Of a stretch of DNA of 45,010 nt, positions 14,393 to 21,450 are shown in pieces. The number at the start of each line of letters is the position of its first letter. The stretch's first letter is position 1. The notes beneath the pieces are model-generated. The model ran no database searches. It saw only the letters and a program-made list of their open reading frames with translations, and was not told where the DNA came from. The stretch lies in the IMG/VR virus record IMGVR_UViG_3300005529_000057, positions 1 through 45,010 of that record; one strand, written 5' to 3'. Source of the DNA: a virus. The position numbers and the translations under genes are program-made.

Positions 14393-14691
14393 TGGGCCGC
14401 CAGAAGCCGTACACGCCGAAGGCGGTCGGGCCGCAGGCGCCGCCCGCCGGCCCGCCGGCCCGGCCGACGTGTGACGGGTGCCGGCACTGGCTGGAGGCGG
14501 GCGAGCGGACCGTCGTTGTGGCGCGGAACGCGCCACAAGGCGAGCCCAGGCGGCTGGGCCTGTGCGTGCTCGGGCCGCCGGCGATCAACGCCCAGGTGAC
14601 CGACTTCGGCCCCCTGTGCCGCTACCCGGTAACGGCCGCCGACACCCCGGCCTGCTCGAAGCGCGAACCGGGGCACCCGCCGGCCGCCTAA
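14392..14691 (+). CDS. Cys-containing hypothetical protein
   Basis: 99 residues; TGATG overlap with the previous gene. Contains CDGC near residue 24 and three later cysteines (LCVLG, LCRYP, ACSK), possibly a zinc site. A perfect 10-bp-arm palindrome (14516-14538) lies within its coding sequence and encodes VVVARNAPQ. Function unknown. Confidence 0.55.
   Translation: MGRQKPYTPKAVGPQAPPAGPPARPTCDGCRHWLEAGERTVVVARNAPQGEPRRLGLCVLGPPAINAQVTDFGPLCRYPVTAADTPACSKREPGHPPAA
14516..14538. repeat. GTGGCGCG palindrome, copy 3
   Basis: TTGTGGCGCG-GAA-CGCGCCACAA, perfect 10-bp arms with a 3-nt loop, inside a coding sequence. Core identical to the copies at 5418 and 13695. Confidence 0.8.
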
Positions 14692-14708
14692 AGACCAAGC
14701 CACCCGAT

Positions 14709-14769
14709 CGGCACCCACGCCCCTCGCCCCGAGGCCAGCGTGGGCCCGGCAGAACCCGGAGCCCGCGCC
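14709..14769 (+). promoter_or_regulatory. shared leader block, copy 1 (capsid)
   Basis: CGGCACCC (14709-14716), CCCCTCG (14720-14726), GGCCAGCG (14733-14740) and a CCCGG...AACCC segment precede the capsid start. The same words in the same order occur before 20324 and 23308. Confidence 0.5.
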
Positions 14770-16194
14770 GTGGCCGACAAGCAGCCCACGTTCAAGGAAC
14801 TCCTCGACGCCAAGCGGAAGGCCGCGCCGGCGAAGCCCACCCCCCGCACGAAGGGCCAGTCGGTCATCGCCAAGATGATGGCCGCGGCCAAGCCCCCCTT
14901 CGGCGTCACGGGACCGCTCGGGGAGCGGGGCTACTCGTTCCAGAAGGCCGCCGCCTTCTGCCTCGGGGCGATCGGCGCCGACCAGGCGAAGGAGGAGATC
15001 CACGCCCACAACGTGCTGAAGGGGTACTACGCCGGGGCGCCGATGGAGTTCGGCGGCCGCGGGTTCCTCCTGCCCTTCGCGCTCGACTGCGTCCCGGTCG
15101 GCTACGAGCAGGGCACCCTCGACCCGGACCCGAAGAAGGTCGAGTTCGTCTCCGCGCTCAAGCAGAAGATCGCCGCGACGACCAAGGGGTACGACCCCGA
15201 CGAGGCGGCCCGGCTCCGCCAGAAGAACATCGGCACCCTCCAGGACAACGCGGTCGGGACGCTCGTCCCGTTCCCGGTCCTGGGCGACCTGGTCGAGATC
15301 CAGCGCAACGCCGAGGTGTTCGCCCGGTGCGGGGCGACCGAGGTCCCGCTGCCGCCGCAGGGGTCGATGGCCCTGCCCAAGCAGACGGGCACCACGACCG
15401 CCTACATGGTCGGCGAGCAGCAGCAGCTGACCGGCAGCGACCCGGCGACCGGCATGGTCAACTTCTCCGCCAAGAAGATGACCCTGCTGACGACCATCAA
15501 CGGCGAGCTGTTCAAGTTCGCCAGCCCGACGGCCGAGCAGCTCGTCCGCACCGACATCGCCGAGGTCGGCGCCCGCAAGATGGACCAGCAGCAGCTGGAG
15601 GGGACCGGCGGCACGCAGGTCCTCGGCCTGCTCAACTACCCGACCCAGTCGGCCTGGAGCACCGGCAGCGACAAGGTCATCCTCCACGCCGCGAGCACGG
15701 CCGGGGCCAACGGCGACACGTTCGCCTGGGAGGACACCGCGCTCATGCAGGGGAAGCTCCCCGACGCGGTCGGCGACGACACGACCCTCAACTGGGTCAT
15801 GCGGCGGCTGATGTTCGCCTACCTCCGCAACCGCCGGGCCGACGGGACGATGCCGGGCGACGGCAAGGGGCCGCCGCTGTTCAACATCACCGGGACGGTC
15901 GCCGAGGTCCGCGGCGGTACCCGGACGACGATGGAGAACATCCCGGTCGTCTGGTCGAACACGGTGTCGAACAGCCGGGCGAAGGGGTCGGCGACGAACC
16001 TGACCTACATCCTGCTCGGGTACTTCAAGGACTGGGTCACGGCCCGCTACGGCGTCATGGAGGTCCTGGCCAACCCCTACGGCGACACCGTGTTCCAGAA
16101 CGACCAGGTGTACATCCGGGGCATCCAGCGGTTCGACGCGGCGGCCCGCCACCCCGCGAGCTTCGTCGTCTGCGACGTGCTCGTGATCGGCTGA
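14770..16194 (+). CDS. major capsid protein (HK97 fold)
   Basis: 474 residues; forms the icosahedral shell. A helical N-terminal delta-like region (FKELLDAKRKAAPAKP..., to about residue 100) precedes the main fold: GTLVPFPVLGDLVEIQRNAEVFARCG, strand-rich ALPKQTGTTTAYMVGEQQQLT, KKMTLLTTINGELFKFASP, and the C-terminal NPYGDTVFQNDQVYIRGIQRFDAAARHPASF, all typical of HK97-type phage capsids. GTG 14770 has GGAG 8 nt upstream. It follows the shared leader block and is followed by strong hairpins, consistent with high expression. Confidence 0.9.
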   Translation: MADKQPTFKELLDAKRKAAPAKPTPRTKGQSVIAKMMAAAKPPFGVTGPLGERGYSFQKAAAFCLGAIGADQAKEEIHAHNVLKGYYAGAPMEFGGRGFLLPFALDCVPVGYEQGTLDPDPKKVEFVSALKQKIAATTKGYDPDEAARLRQKNIGTLQDNAVGTLVPFPVLGDLVEIQRNAEVFARCGATEVPLPPQGSMALPKQTGTTTAYMVGEQQQLTGSDPATGMVNFSAKKMTLLTTINGELFKFASPTAEQLVRTDIAEVGARKMDQQQLEGTGGTQVLGLLNYPTQSAWSTGSDKVILHAASTAGANGDTFAWEDTALMQGKLPDAVGDDTTLNWVMRRLMFAYLRNRRADGTMPGDGKGPPLFNITGTVAEVRGGTRTTMENIPVVWSNTVSNSRAKGSATNLTYILLGYFKDWVTARYGVMEVLANPYGDTVFQNDQVYIRGIQRFDAAARHPASFVVCDVLVIG

Positions 16195-16203
16195 GCCCCG
16201 CGG

Positions 16204-16280
16204 TGTGGCGCTGTCGAGCGACCCGCTCGACTCCGCGCCACAGACACGACCACGCCCCGGGGGGGGGGCCGCCCCGGGGC
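16204..16280 (+). terminator. hairpins after capsid gene, incl. GTGGCGC palindrome copy 4
   Basis: Outer TGTGGCGC (16204-16211)/GCGCCACA (16235-16242) encloses TCGAGCG (16214-16220)/CGCTCGA (16224-16230). A second GC stem follows (GCCCCGGGG 16254-16262 / CCCCGGGGC 16272-16280). Likely a transcript-processing or partial termination point after the capsid gene. Confidence 0.55.
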
Positions 16281-16312
16281 CGCCCCGACCCAGAGCACCA
16301 CCGGGAGCACCG

Positions 16313-16702
16313 ATGAGCACGCAAGCCCGCGACCTCAAGAACAACCTGCTGTCGGCCGCGTCGCTCAACCCGGCGGCCCGGACGGCGACTGCCAACGGCG
16401 CGGCCGCCGACATGATCACCGGCGACGGGCTGTGCTCGATCACGGTGTTCAACGGGACGATCACCGACGGCACCCACACGATCACCGTGCAGGAGTCCGA
16501 CGACAGCGCGTTCACCTCGCCCTCGGCGGTGACGCTCCTCGACTCGCTGACCGCCCTGACGAGCGGGGTGGCCGCGGGCACGATCCAGCGGGCGAAGTTC
16601 CAGCGGAGCAAGCGGTACGTCCGGGCCGTCACGACCGTCGCGGGGGCCACGACCGGCGGCGTCTACGGCGCGTTCTTCGACCAGCAGCTCAAGCAGTTCT
16701 GA
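16313..16702 (+). CDS. putative capsid decoration/head accessory protein
   Basis: 129 residues, directly after the capsid gene. Start ARDLKNNLLSAASLNPAART, then a Ser/Thr-rich beta pattern and FQRSKRYVRAVTTVAGATTGG. This arrangement (ARDLKNN...TDGTHT...RYIRAV) is seen in conserved phage proteins located just after capsid genes and of unproven function. ATG has GGAG 5 nt upstream. All-beta composition fits a surface decoration protein; role inferred from position. Confidence 0.65.
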   Translation: MSTQARDLKNNLLSAASLNPAARTATANGAAADMITGDGLCSITVFNGTITDGTHTITVQESDDSAFTSPSAVTLLDSLTALTSGVAAGTIQRAKFQRSKRYVRAVTTVAGATTGGVYGAFFDQQLKQF

Positions 16703-16768
16703 GTGGCGGGGGCCGGCCCTCGGCGCCGCCGGCCCCGAACCCCGCACCCGAGTCGGCCCGGAGACGAC

Positions 16769-17491
16769 ATGCCCGCGCTCATCGACCCCGTGAAGTTCCA
16801 GGCCGGCCCCTGGGGCAACGCCCCGCTCAAGGAGTGGCTCTTCGACCCCGACACGGTCGTGGGGATCGAGGAGGACTGGCAGGACTACAACCCGACGAAC
16901 GGGCCGTACACCTTCACGCAGGCGACGGCCGGCAGCGCCGCCATCGACACGACCACGCCCGGCCGCCTGAAGATGGACGCCGGGGCCACGACCGCCAACC
17001 AGGGCGGCAACCTCCAGCGGACGAAGTCGCCGTTCCTGCCGGCGGCGGGCAAGAGCATCTGGGCCGAGTTCGTCCTCACCCTGACCGCGACGACCCCGCC
17101 GGTCACCAAGGCCCAGCTCTTCGTCGGCCTGGCCGCCTCCAGCACGGCGATCATCTCGGCCGGCGCGATCAACGTGAACAACCGGATCGGCTGGCGGATC
17201 CTCAACGGCGGCAACCTCACGCTGCAGTTCGACTGCGACAAGGCCGGCACGGGCACGCAGATCGCCGCCGCGGCCCTCGTCGACGCCACGAAGATCCGCC
17301 TCGGCTTCCGCTACGACGGCGTCGCCGACACGATCCAGCAGTACATCAACGGCGTGGCCACCGGCAACCCGATCGCCACTGCGAACATCCCGAAGGCCGC
17401 GGCGATCTACCCGAGCTTCGTCTGCCAGTCCGACGGCACCGACCGGCCGAACCTGTTCCTCCACGGCTACCGCGTCCTCCAGCTCCGCTGA
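16769..17491 (+). CDS. beta-sandwich virion protein (LamG/ConA-like impression)
   Basis: 240 residues. Features of a jelly-roll lectin-like fold: KSIWAEFVLTLTATTP, alternating strands through NRIGWRILNGGNLTLQFDCDK, KIRLGFRYDGVADTIQQYINGV. No catalytic residues. GGAG 5 nt upstream of ATG 16769. Located between the putative decoration protein and connectors, so a head fibre or second decoration protein is plausible; a tail role is possible. Confidence 0.6.
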   Translation: MPALIDPVKFQAGPWGNAPLKEWLFDPDTVVGIEEDWQDYNPTNGPYTFTQATAGSAAIDTTTPGRLKMDAGATTANQGGNLQRTKSPFLPAAGKSIWAEFVLTLTATTPPVTKAQLFVGLAASSTAIISAGAINVNNRIGWRILNGGNLTLQFDCDKAGTGTQIAAAALVDATKIRLGFRYDGVADTIQQYINGVATGNPIATANIPKAAAIYPSFVCQSDGTDRPNLFLHGYRVLQLR

Positions 17492-17543
17492 CCGCCGCCC
17501 GACGCCCCCGCGGCCCCGGGCACTGCCGGGGCCGCGTGCGTTT

Positions 17544-17571
17544 CAGGCAAGGGCCGCGGGACGCTGGGGGC
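17544..17571 (+). promoter_or_regulatory. late promoter candidate: connector unit
   Basis: CAGGCAA 17544-17550, GACGCT 17560-17565, ATG 17572 after 6 nt; leaderless arrangement. Confidence 0.65.
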
Positions 17572-18291
17572 ATGCTCGTCTCCCTCGCGGACTTCCAGCG
17601 GCAGGCCGGCGCGGGCGCCGCCGGCGGCGTCGCCGACCAGTCGTTCCTCGACGCCGCCGCGGCCGCGGTCAAGACCTACTGCCGGCGCACCCTCGAGGCC
17701 GCCACCCGCGCCGACTACTTCGACGGCACCGGCGTCCCCGAGCTGGTGCTCCCCTTCGACTGGCTGCCCCTCAACACCGTCACCGAGGTGAAGCTCGACC
17801 TCGCCGGCGGCCGCGGGCAGAAGGCGAGCACCTTCGGCACCGACACCGTCCTCGTCGCCGGCGACGACTACACGGTCGACTACGCCGCCGGCATCCTCCG
17901 CCGCGAGCGGCTGACCGGGGCCGCCCTGGCGGGCTGGCCGGGCTACGGCGTCGGTCCCGGCCTCCAGTGGGCGGGGCTCTCCTCCGCCGGGACCCGCCCG
18001 GCGTACTGGCCGCGCGTCCCCGGGTGCGTGAAGGTCAGCGCCACGACCGGCTACGCCGGGAAGGCCCCGGCCGACCTCCAGGCCGCCGTGATCCAGCTCG
18101 CCGCGTTCCTCCGCAGGAGCCAGCCCGACGGCGGGCTCCTCTCGGCCAGCGCCACCTTCATCGACGCGACCGAGTCGCTCGCCCAGCTCCAGGCCGACGC
18201 GGTCGGGGCCCTGAGCCTGCCGGCGATGGGCACCGTCCGCCAGCTCCTGGCCGCCTTCCGCGAGCCCGTGCTGGCCGGGGGTGTCCGGTGA
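17572..18291 (+). CDS. head-tail connector (HK97 gp6-like)
   Basis: 239 residues; would form the adaptor ring under the portal. The helix-rich N-terminus (LADFQRQAG...DQSFLDAAAAAVKTYCRRTL) and C-terminus (PADLQAAVIQLAAFLRR) with an intervening strand region (NTVTEVKLDL, DYTVDYAAGILRRERL) follow the gp6-like connector plan. It is longer than typical 100-200-residue members. GTGA overlap with the next gene. Leaderless start signal. Confidence 0.75.
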   Translation: MLVSLADFQRQAGAGAAGGVADQSFLDAAAAAVKTYCRRTLEAATRADYFDGTGVPELVLPFDWLPLNTVTEVKLDLAGGRGQKASTFGTDTVLVAGDDYTVDYAAGILRRERLTGAALAGWPGYGVGPGLQWAGLSSAGTRPAYWPRVPGCVKVSATTGYAGKAPADLQAAVIQLAAFLRRSQPDGGLLSASATFIDATESLAQLQADAVGALSLPAMGTVRQLLAAFREPVLAGGVR

Positions 18292-18965
18292 TCGACCCGG
18301 CGCGACTGCGGGGGCTCTACGCCCGGCTGATGCCCGACCGGGTCACCGTGACGTACCGGGCCCAGACCGCACTCGGGGTGTACCAGTCGCCCGGGGCCTC
18401 CGTGGCCGACGCGTGGTGGCGGCCGGGTGGCACGACCGAGCTGGCGCCGTCGGCGGGCGTCGCCCTCCTGAGTCTGCGGAAGTGGTACTTCCCGAAGTCG
18501 GCGTACACCGGGCCCCCGGCGGTCGGCGACCTGATCGTCAACCCGGTGACGGCCATCGATCCGGTGTCGGTGACCTGGACGGTCGTCGGCGGCAACGACG
18601 CCGGGGCGCTGGGCACCTGGGAGCTCGACTGCCTGAGCCTCCAGCTGCAGGCGGCACTACGGGGCTCGCTCACCTTCGAGCGGCCGAGCAACGCCCAGGA
18701 CGCGGCCGGCCGCATGGCGCTCTCGAGCTACTCCGCCGTGGCGTCGGGCGTCCCGGCCCGCGTGCAGCCCGAGGACGGGGCCGCCGGCGAGGTCCTCGGC
18801 CGCGTCACGATCGCCCGGCGGTTCACGGCCCTCCTCGGGGTGCGGGTCGCCGTCCGGGCCAGGGACCGGGCCTACGACGGGACGACGTACTACACGGTGG
18901 TCTCCTCCGAGATGCCCGAGCGGCTCGACGAGCTGCAGCGGGTCGAGCTCGAGCAGATCCTCTAG
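18288..18965 (+). CDS. head closure / head-tail joining protein
   Basis: 225 residues. Both halves have the beta-barrel plan of head-tail joining proteins: DRVTVTYRAQTALGVYQ near the start and GRVTIARRFTALLGVRVAVRARDRAYDGTTYYTV near the end, closing with PERLDELQRVELEQI, a typical ending of this group. Twice the length of many family members, suggesting internal duplication. Starts by GTGA overlap after the connector. Confidence 0.65.
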   Translation: MIDPARLRGLYARLMPDRVTVTYRAQTALGVYQSPGASVADAWWRPGGTTELAPSAGVALLSLRKWYFPKSAYTGPPAVGDLIVNPVTAIDPVSVTWTVVGGNDAGALGTWELDCLSLQLQAALRGSLTFERPSNAQDAAGRMALSSYSAVASGVPARVQPEDGAAGEVLGRVTIARRFTALLGVRVAVRARDRAYDGTTYYTVVSSEMPERLDELQRVELEQIL

Positions 18966-18974
18966 CGCCGCGGA

Positions 18975-19002
18975 CAGGCAACGGCCGCGCGAAGCTGCGG
19001 GC
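18975..19002 (+). promoter_or_regulatory. late promoter candidate: tail completion unit
   Basis: CAGGCAA 18975-18981, GAAGCT 18991-18996, ATG 19003 after 6 nt. Confidence 0.65.
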
Positions 19003-19368
19003 ATGGACCCCGGGCCGATCATCGAGCGGGCCCGCGCCGAGGCGGCCCGCCGGCTGTCCCGGGCCGCCGCCCACGCGGCCAACGAGCTGAGGCGGACCGT
19101 CAGCGTCCCTGCCCCTCGGAAGAAGGCGAGAAAATCGGGGCGGGTGTACGCGGCGACCCCGGCGACCCCCGGGGCCCCGCCGCGGAAGCTGTCCGGCCGC
19201 GGCCGGGCCGGGATCGCCTGGAAGCTGCTGACGAACCCGCTCGCGGGCGTCGTCGGCGTGAACGTCCTGTACATGCCGCGGCACGAGCGCGAGGGGCACC
19301 CGTGGGTCGCCCCGACCCTCAGGCGCGAGCGGGGCCGGCTCGACGCGATCCTGCGGGGTGAGGGGTGA
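19003..19368 (+). CDS. HK97 gp10-like tail completion protein
   Basis: 121 residues. N-terminal amphipathic helix (IIERARAEAARRLSRAAAHAANELRR), Gly/Pro-rich centre (PGAPPRKLSGRG), and a strand-ending section (LYMPRHEREGHPWVAPTLRRER) matching the gp10/minor tail protein pattern in which HP.L.PA helices close the protein. Leaderless start; GTGA overlap with the next gene. Position between head closure and tail terminator fits. Confidence 0.7.
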   Translation: MDPGPIIERARAEAARRLSRAAAHAANELRRTVSVPAPRKKARKSGRVYAATPATPGAPPRKLSGRGRAGIAWKLLTNPLAGVVGVNVLYMPRHEREGHPWVAPTLRRERGRLDAILRGEG

Positions 19369-19829
19369 TCAACGCCGACGACATCGCGACGGCCGTCGTC
19401 GCCCGCACCGGCGCGGTGTCCGCCTTCGCCTCGGCCGTGCCGGGCGGGGCCTGGTTCGACCGCGGCCCGGACACACCGTCGAGCCCGGTGTACGCGGTGT
19501 TCAGACTCCGGGCCGGCGAGGCGCGGGTGTTCAGCGGCGCGGCCTACGTCCAGCCGTGGGAGGTCGAGTTCGGGGTGTACGCCCCGGTCGGGGCGCCGGG
19601 GGTGAACCCCCAGGCGGTCCAGCAGGCGCTGGCCGCGTGCTTCACCACGACCGCCGGGCAGGCGCCCATGAAGGGAACGGCCATGCGGAACGCGACGGAG
19701 CGCGTCCTGCACAGCCGGCCGCTCGCCGCGTCGGGCGAGATGGCGAGGGAACTGCGGGAGGGGCGGGACGTGCTCCTGACCGGAATCCGGTTCGAGCTGC
19801 TCGTCCAGGGCGACCGCTCGGCCTCTTGA
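19365..19829 (+). CDS. tail terminator-like protein
   Basis: 154 residues. Pattern of tail terminators: N-terminal helix (NADDIATAVVARTGAVSAF), strand VYAVFRLRAGEARVF, then WEVEFGVYAPVG, a helix (NPQAVQQALAACFTT), and a final strand VLLTGIRFELLVQG. It would cap the tail tube and meet the head closure protein. Coupled by GTGA to the preceding gene. Family assignment rests on position and secondary-structure pattern. Confidence 0.6.
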   Translation: MINADDIATAVVARTGAVSAFASAVPGGAWFDRGPDTPSSPVYAVFRLRAGEARVFSGAAYVQPWEVEFGVYAPVGAPGVNPQAVQQALAACFTTTAGQAPMKGTAMRNATERVLHSRPLAASGEMARELREGRDVLLTGIRFELLVQGDRSAS

Positions 19830-19839
19830 GGGGATTGCG

Positions 19840-20250
19840 ATGGCCTCCGTCTCGCGACGACTGTCGGTCGGCTACACGGGCAGCCAGCCCGGCGTCAGCA
19901 CCGGCGACGACATCACGGCGAATTCCGAGTCGATCCTGGCGCTGCACGGCGGCGACGGCAGCGGCGTCGCCGGCGGGGCGACGAACGCCGAGCACGACCT
20001 GACCGTCGTCAAGAACAACCTGAAGCTGCTCGTGATCACCGTCTCGGGGGGCAACGGGTCGGTGACGATCAAGGTCAACAGCAGCAGCACGCCCGACGAG
20101 ACGTTCACGTTCGCCTCGGGCGCCGGGGTGATCGTCTGGGACTCCCGCGGCGGGACGACCAACCCGTTCGCCAACGACGTGACCAAGCTGTTCATCTCCA
20201 ACGGCGGCACCACCGTGGCCGACGTGGACTTCCGGGCCCTCTACAACTGA
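19840..20250 (+). CDS. beta-rich virion protein, tail region
   Basis: 136 residues, mostly strands and Gly/Ser/Thr: LKLLVITVSGGNGSVTIKVN, TFTFASGAGVIVW, KLFISNGGTTVADVDFRALYN. GAGGGG lies about 7 nt upstream of ATG. Likely a decoration-type or tail-associated structural protein; not assigned to a family. Followed by shared leader block copy 2. Confidence 0.6.
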   Translation: MASVSRRLSVGYTGSQPGVSTGDDITANSESILALHGGDGSGVAGGATNAEHDLTVVKNNLKLLVITVSGGNGSVTIKVNSSSTPDETFTFASGAGVIVWDSRGGTTNPFANDVTKLFISNGGTTVADVDFRALYN

Positions 20251-20261
20251 CCAACTTCCCT

Positions 20262-20323
20262 CGGCCACCCGCCGCCCCCGAGAGGGCCAGCGCGGGCGCC
20301 GGTGACGACCCCGGGGTCCGATC
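20262..20323 (+). promoter_or_regulatory. shared leader block, copy 2 (tail tube)
   Basis: CGGCCACCC, GCCGCCCCCG, GGCCAGCG (20285-20292) and a CCGG...ACCCC segment, the same order as at 14709 and 23225. Confidence 0.45.
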
Positions 20324-20713
20324 ATGGCCGAGTACGTCAGCGGCAACGGCGGGTACATCGAGGTCCGGGCGGCCGGGTCGTCCGGCAGCTACACGCGCTA
20401 CGACGTCAAGAAGTGGGTGCTCCGGACGACCAGTCGGCTGACCGAGAACACGCACAGCGGCGTCACGGCCACCAACTTCGAGGAGGTCGTCCCGCACAAC
20501 GAGTGGTCGGCGGAGATCCCGCTCGACGTGCTCAACTTCCCCTCCGACGGGCCGCTCGGGCTCTCGAAGGTGGACATCAAGTTCCACGTCGGCGACACCG
20601 CCGACTTCTTCGACCTGCGCGGCACCTCCAACGAGGTCGGCGAGGTCACCGACGACAACGCCGAGGACATCGTGCGGGTGATGGCCTCGGGCAAGGGCGG
20701 CTCCCTGGTCTAG
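20324..20713 (+). CDS. major tail tube protein
   Basis: 129 residues. Compact tube-protein plan: YIEVRAAGSSGSYTRYDVKKWVLRTTS, then VPHNEWSAEIPLDV, IKFHVGDTADFFDL and C-terminal DIVRVMASGKGG. It lies immediately before the tail chaperones and tape measure, as in siphoviruses. No rival for the tube protein is obvious nearby, apart from the 19840 product. Confidence 0.7.
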   Translation: MAEYVSGNGGYIEVRAAGSSGSYTRYDVKKWVLRTTSRLTENTHSGVTATNFEEVVPHNEWSAEIPLDVLNFPSDGPLGLSKVDIKFHVGDTADFFDLRGTSNEVGEVTDDNAEDIVRVMASGKGGSLV

Positions 20714-20722
20714 CGAGGCCCC

Positions 20723-21172
20723 ATGACCCCCGATGAGAAGACCGCGCTCGTCGCCACCGCCGGCAAGCGGCTGGAGGGGCTGCTCGGCCGCCCGCTCACC
20801 GTCCAGTGGCCGACCCCGGGCGACCAGATCACGATCGACGAGCGGATGGAGGAGATCGCCCAGCGGTGGTGCGTCTCCCCGCTCAAGCTCGTCCACCTCA
20901 CCCCCGAGTCCGACCTGGCCGGCCCCGACCGCGCGACCGCGCTGTCGCTGGCGATCGACAAGGCCGCCGGCGGCGGGGTGACGCCCAGCCCGAAGGCGAT
21001 GGCCCGGGCGTACTACTCCCTGGAGGGGGTGCGCTACCGGCTGTGGCGGCTCACCCGGCGGACGCACCCGGACCTCTCCGAGGCGCAGGTCGCCGAGCTG
21101 GTGACCGAGGCCAACCGCCCCGACGCGATCGACGCGCTCGAGTCGCTCCTCAAGGGCCTCAACCCAAACTGA
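20723..21172 (+). CDS. tail assembly chaperone G
   Basis: 149 residues, helix-rich and ending LESLLKGLNPN at a TGA (21170-21172). GAGG stands 5 nt upstream of ATG. It guides tape measure protein during tail assembly. The stop immediately follows the slippery heptamer CCCAAAC, allowing a minority of ribosomes to make the longer GT form. Confidence 0.8.
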   Translation: MTPDEKTALVATAGKRLEGLLGRPLTVQWPTPGDQITIDERMEEIAQRWCVSPLKLVHLTPESDLAGPDRATALSLAIDKAAGGGVTPSPKAMARAYYSLEGVRYRLWRLTRRTHPDLSEAQVAELVTEANRPDAIDALESLLKGLNPN

Positions 21173-21447
21173 CTCAGCCGGCCTGGGGCCGGCTCATCCG
21201 CTCGCTCGACTGGCCGGGGTGGTTCAGGACGCTCGGCGAGCGGTACGGGTGGACCCCGCGCCAGGTCCTCGGCGAGGTCACCGTCCCGCAGCTCTGGCTG
21301 ATGCACGGGCTCACCGCCGGCCCCAAGAAGCTCGTCGGCTGGGCCGCCGCCGTCGAGCTGGCCAACCGCAAGCGGATCGCCCGGGGGCTCCCGCCCGTGC
21401 CCCCCCCGGCCCGCAAGCCCCGGACCGGCCGCCCGCGCCGCAGGTGA
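20723..21447 (+). CDS. tail assembly chaperone GT (-1 frameshift product)
   Basis: A -1 slip on CCCAAAC (21163-21169) changes ...NP-N-stop into ...P-KLTQPAWGRLIRSLDWPGW and continues to 21447, about 240 residues in all. The T part is basic at its end (RKPRTGRPRRR) and carries the Trp-rich start typical of such domains. It has no start codon of its own. G:GT ratio control by -1 frameshifting is established for lambda and many tailed phages. Confidence 0.8.
21163..21169 (+). promoter_or_regulatory. -1 ribosomal frameshift site CCCAAAC
   Basis: Canonical X-XXY-YYZ in the correct phase (C CCA AAC), followed at once by TGA in the zero frame and an open -1 frame of 93 codons. Confidence 0.85.
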
Positions 21448-21450
21448 CCC

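Noticed and set aside
13939-16650. 903-codon leftward open frame opposite scaffold and capsid
   Set aside because: Shadow of high-GC coding sequence; no family resemblance and opposite to an obvious capsid gene.
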